7,781 nt of DNA. Origin: an uncultured Clostridia bacterium (lineage in GTDB: Bacteria > Bacillota > Clostridia > Christensenellales > Borkfalkiaceae). The stretch spans positions 1 through 7,781 of the forward strand of contig CAMOVY010000052.1 in the NCBI GenBank assembly GCA_946627905.1, in the 5' to 3' direction. Of this stretch, positions 5,909 to 7,781 are shown piece by piece; positions within the stretch are counted from its first letter, which is position 1; the number at the start of each line of letters is the position of its first letter. The notes under the pieces were generated by a model. The model searched no databases. It worked only from the letters and a program-made list of their open reading frames with translations, and had not been told where the DNA came from. The translations under genes and the position numbers were made by a program.

Positions 5909-6565
5909 TTAAATATTGCGGAGTTTTTCTATAACCGCCGCCCTATCTTTTTCTTTGAAAACGGTGCTGCCCGCGACTATGACGTTAGCGCCCGCGCGTT
6001 TTACAGCCCCCACGTTTTCGCAGGTTATTCCCCCGTCTATTTCAAGGTCTATATCTTTACCCGTACTTAAGATAAGTTCGTCCGCTTCCTTGATTTTCGG
6101 CAGCACGCTTTCGATAAATTTTTGCCCGCCGAACCCCGGGAACACGCTCATTAAAACCAGCATATCGCAGTCTTCTATAACGCTTTTAACGGCGGAAACT
6201 TCCGTATCGGGATTTATTACCGCGCCGCATTTTACGCCTAACCCCTTTATCGCTTTAAGCGTGTCTTTAAGTCTTTCTTTGCACGCTTCGAAATGCACGG
6301 TTATTATGTCCGCGCCCGCTTCCGCAAACCGCTCTATATAATTCCACGGATTAACTATCATCAAATGCGCGTCGAAAACAAGGTTTGAATAAGGTCTTGC
6401 GTCCTTTATGAATTTAGGTCCGAAAGAAATGTTTTTAACGAAACTTCCGTCCATCACGTCCATATGCAGAATATCCGCGCCGCTTTCGGTAATAGACCTT
6501 GTTTCTTCGCCGAACCGCGAAAAGTCCGCGGAAAGCATTGACGGCGCAATTTTTATTTGTCTCAT
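5909..6565 (-). CDS. rpe: Ribulose-phosphate 3-epimerase
   Basis: A 218-residue TIM-barrel enzyme of normal length. It interconverts D-ribulose 5-phosphate and D-xylulose 5-phosphate in the pentose phosphate pathway. All expected landmarks are present: IAPSMLSADF with S9, HMDVMDG with metal ligand H34 and catalytic D36, DAHLMI with H67, SVFPGFGGQKF at 140-150 covering the mobile loop, and EIDGGI with catalytic D177. The phosphate-binding AGS lies at 198-200. The ATG at 6565 follows AAGGAG (6574-6579) with an 8-nt spacer. It lies 35 nt after rlmN with no terminator between, so the two are likely co-transcribed. spoVM follows 63 nt downstream. No oddities are visible. Confidence 0.98.
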   Translation of the reverse strand: MRQIKIAPSMLSADFSRFGEETRSITESGADILHMDVMDGSFVKNISFGPKFIKDARPYSNLVFDAHLMIVNPWNYIERFAEAGADIITVHFEACKERLKDTLKAIKGLGVKCGAVINPDTEVSAVKSVIEDCDMLVLMSVFPGFGGQKFIESVLPKIKEADELILSTGKDIDLEIDGGITCENVGAVKRAGANVIVAGSTVFKEKDRAAVIEKLRNI

Positions 6566-6600
6566 TTCCTTTGCTCCTTATTGATTGAAATTTTAAAAAA

Positions 6601-7650
6601 TCAGTTTCCCGTTTCTTCTATATACCTTTGCCGAAGTTGCCCGCACGCCCCGTCTATATCTTCGCCCATTTTTCTGCGAAGAGTAGCAGAAAGCCCGCCT
6701 TTAGTTAAAAGCCCTAAAAATCTGTACGCGTCCTTTTCCGTACCGCCTTTAAGTGCGCGCTCCTTTACTTCGTTAAGCCTTATAAGGTTGACGTGGCAGG
6801 GGCGGTTTTTAAGCAGTTCTATAAGCCTTTCGGCGTGGCGCTCGGTATCGTTTTCACCCTTAATTAAAACGTATTCGAAAATATATCTTCTGCCCGTTTT
6901 GTCGAAGTAGTCTGCGCACGCGTCCAGAATTTCACCTATCGTATAGGTGTTAGCGATAGGCATAATGCGCTTTCTTTCTTCATCGAACGGCGAGTGTAAA
7001 GAAACAGTAAGATTTACCGAAACGCCTTCTTCCGCAAGTTTATACATTTTAGGCACAATTCCGCACGTCGATAAACTTATATTCCGCTGGCTTATATTTA
7101 TACCTTCTGGCTCTGACACCAGCCGCAAAAACCCGACGGTTTCGTCATAGTTATCAAGCGGCTCGCCGCTACCCATAAGTACGACGTTTATTATTTTGCG
7201 TTTATCCGCAACGTCGCCGCCCAAATACCTGTTTACCGCTATTACTTCGCCCAAGATTTCCCCGCGTGAAAGGTTGCGGACAAGCCCGTTAAGTCCCGAA
7301 GCGCAAAACGCACAATTCATCCTGCACCCGACTTGCGTCGACACGCAAAGCGTGTAGCCGTACTTGTATTTCATAAGCACGCCTTCCACCACGTTTTTAT
7401 CTTGCAGACCGAACAAAAATTTTTCCGTGCCGTCCGCGCTTTTAAGCGTTTTTATAATCGTAGCGCCCTGTGCGTAAAAACTCTCACCGAGTTTGTCGCG
7501 GAACGGCTTGGGTATTTCCGTCATTTCGGAAAAATCCAGCCCCCTGTGCAACGCCCTGAAAATTTGCGTTGCACGGAAAGATTTTTCACCCGTTTCGGCT
7601 ATGTGTTTTTTCCACTCGTCGTAAGACAAGTCCAGCGCAATTTTCTTCAA
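6601..7650 (-). CDS. rlmN: Dual-specificity rRNA/tRNA adenine C2-methyltransferase RlmN (radical SAM)
   Basis: A 349-residue protein of normal length. RlmN methylates C2 of A2503 in 23S rRNA, and in E. coli of A37 in some tRNAs, by a radical-SAM mechanism with a methyl-cysteine intermediate. The 4Fe-4S cluster ligands are C109, C113 and C116 (CRMNCAFC). The two mechanistic cysteines are C102 (LCVSTQVGC) and C336 (DGACGQLR). GSGEPL at 160-165 is the SAM-binding motif. The N-terminal accessory domain contains GEKSFRATQIFRALHRG, typical of the family. The start is TTG at 7650, one base after the rsmB stop, with AAAGGA (7660-7665) 9 nt before it. There is no ATG near the conserved N-terminus, so the TTG call is firm and implies translation coupled to rsmB. 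Confidence 0.97.
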   Translation of the reverse strand: MKKIALDLSYDEWKKHIAETGEKSFRATQIFRALHRGLDFSEMTEIPKPFRDKLGESFYAQGATIIKTLKSADGTEKFLFGLQDKNVVEGVLMKYKYGYTLCVSTQVGCRMNCAFCASGLNGLVRNLSRGEILGEVIAVNRYLGGDVADKRKIINVVLMGSGEPLDNYDETVGFLRLVSEPEGINISQRNISLSTCGIVPKMYKLAEEGVSVNLTVSLHSPFDEERKRIMPIANTYTIGEILDACADYFDKTGRRYIFEYVLIKGENDTERHAERLIELLKNRPCHVNLIRLNEVKERALKGGTEKDAYRFLGLLTKGGLSATLRRKMGEDIDGACGQLRQRYIEETGN

Positions 7651-7651
7651 A

Positions 7652-7781
7652 TCACTTTATCCTTTTAAGTTTGGCAACGTAAAACCCGTTCCCCAAAGAA
7701 ATATCGGGCAGAAAAGCGTTAGTACCGTTAAAATCCTCGTGCGACAACGCGCTGTTGAACGTTTCGATAACACAACCGTCG
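7652..7781 (-). CDS. rsmB: C-terminal end of 16S rRNA (cytosine-967-C5)-methyltransferase RsmB, partial
   Basis: The last 42 codons of a minus-strand gene that enters from the right edge. The end of the protein, including LGNGFYVAKLKRIK, matches the typical C-terminal beta-strand of Fmu/NOL1/Nop2/Sun-family methyltransferases (G-GFF-AKL-K). Its place directly before rlmN is the standard Bacillota order. The catalytic cysteines and SAM site lie outside the window, so the call rests on the tail motif plus synteny. One base separates its TGA from the rlmN TTG. Confidence 0.8.
   Translation of the reverse strand, partial: DGCVIETFNSALSHEDFNGTNAFLPDISLGNGFYVAKLKRIK

Noticed and set aside
5916..6341. 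141-codon plus-strand ORF opposite rpe
   Set aside because: Low-complexity Ser-rich translation of the antisense strand of a fully intact, motif-complete rpe; there is no family motif.
7333..7668. 111-codon plus-strand ORF opposite the rlmN N-terminus
   Set aside because: Rich in Arg/Phe as expected from antisense reading, and the opposite frame carries the radical-SAM motif of rlmN.

Overview
The window looks like a core-genome segment from an endospore-forming Bacillota (Clostridia-like) chromosome of moderate GC. The evidence is the Shine-Dalgarno (SD) sites of the AAGGAGG type, sigma-A promoters with 17-bp spacers, short AT-rich intergenic gaps, a YqhQ/DUF1385 gene beside prmC-prfA, and a spoVM gene downstream of rpe. 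A Christensenellales-type relative is possible, but that is a guess from protein style only. There is no mobile element, CRISPR array, rRNA, tRNA or phage gene, and no gap over 300 bases without a gene.

Layout. The left block (1-4472, minus strand, read right to left) starts with a strong promoter for rpmE (ribosomal protein L31) and an intrinsic terminator. It continues with a fused gene joining YqhQ/DUF1385 (membrane) to PrmC (release-factor glutamine methyltransferase), then prfA (RF1, the PrmC substrate), an aspartate-type aminotransferase, and the first 41 codons of another gene that leaves the window. The last four genes are tightly packed (1-nt overlaps or an 11-nt gap) and are probably one transcript. 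A 195-bp divergent region (4473-4667) holds two facing-away sigma-A promoters around an imperfect inverted repeat. The one plus-strand gene (4668-5684) encodes a zinc-type medium-chain dehydrogenase-like protein that keeps the structural-zinc cysteines but lacks recognisable catalytic-zinc ligands.

The right block (5759-7781, minus strand) is the end of rsmB, then rlmN, rpe and a 28-codon gene that I identify as spoVM. It converges on the dehydrogenase-like gene at a perfect 26-bp-arm palindrome that should stop transcription from both sides. The order rsmB-rlmN-rpe-spoVM is a shortened version of the Bacillus subtilis rsmB-rlmN-prpC-prkC-rsgA-rpe-...-spoVM region.

How the genes relate: most serve translation (L31, RF1 and its methylase, and the 23S/16S rRNA methylases RlmN and RsmB). 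Central and amino-acid metabolism (Rpe, aminotransferase) and spore-coat assembly (SpoVM) account for the rest. The points most worth a second look are the YqhQ-PrmC fusion with a possible internal PrmC start, a Thr in place of the substrate-binding Asn of the PrmC NPPY motif, the degenerate dehydrogenase, and the tiny spoVM gene. I see no convincing wholly new multi-gene system.
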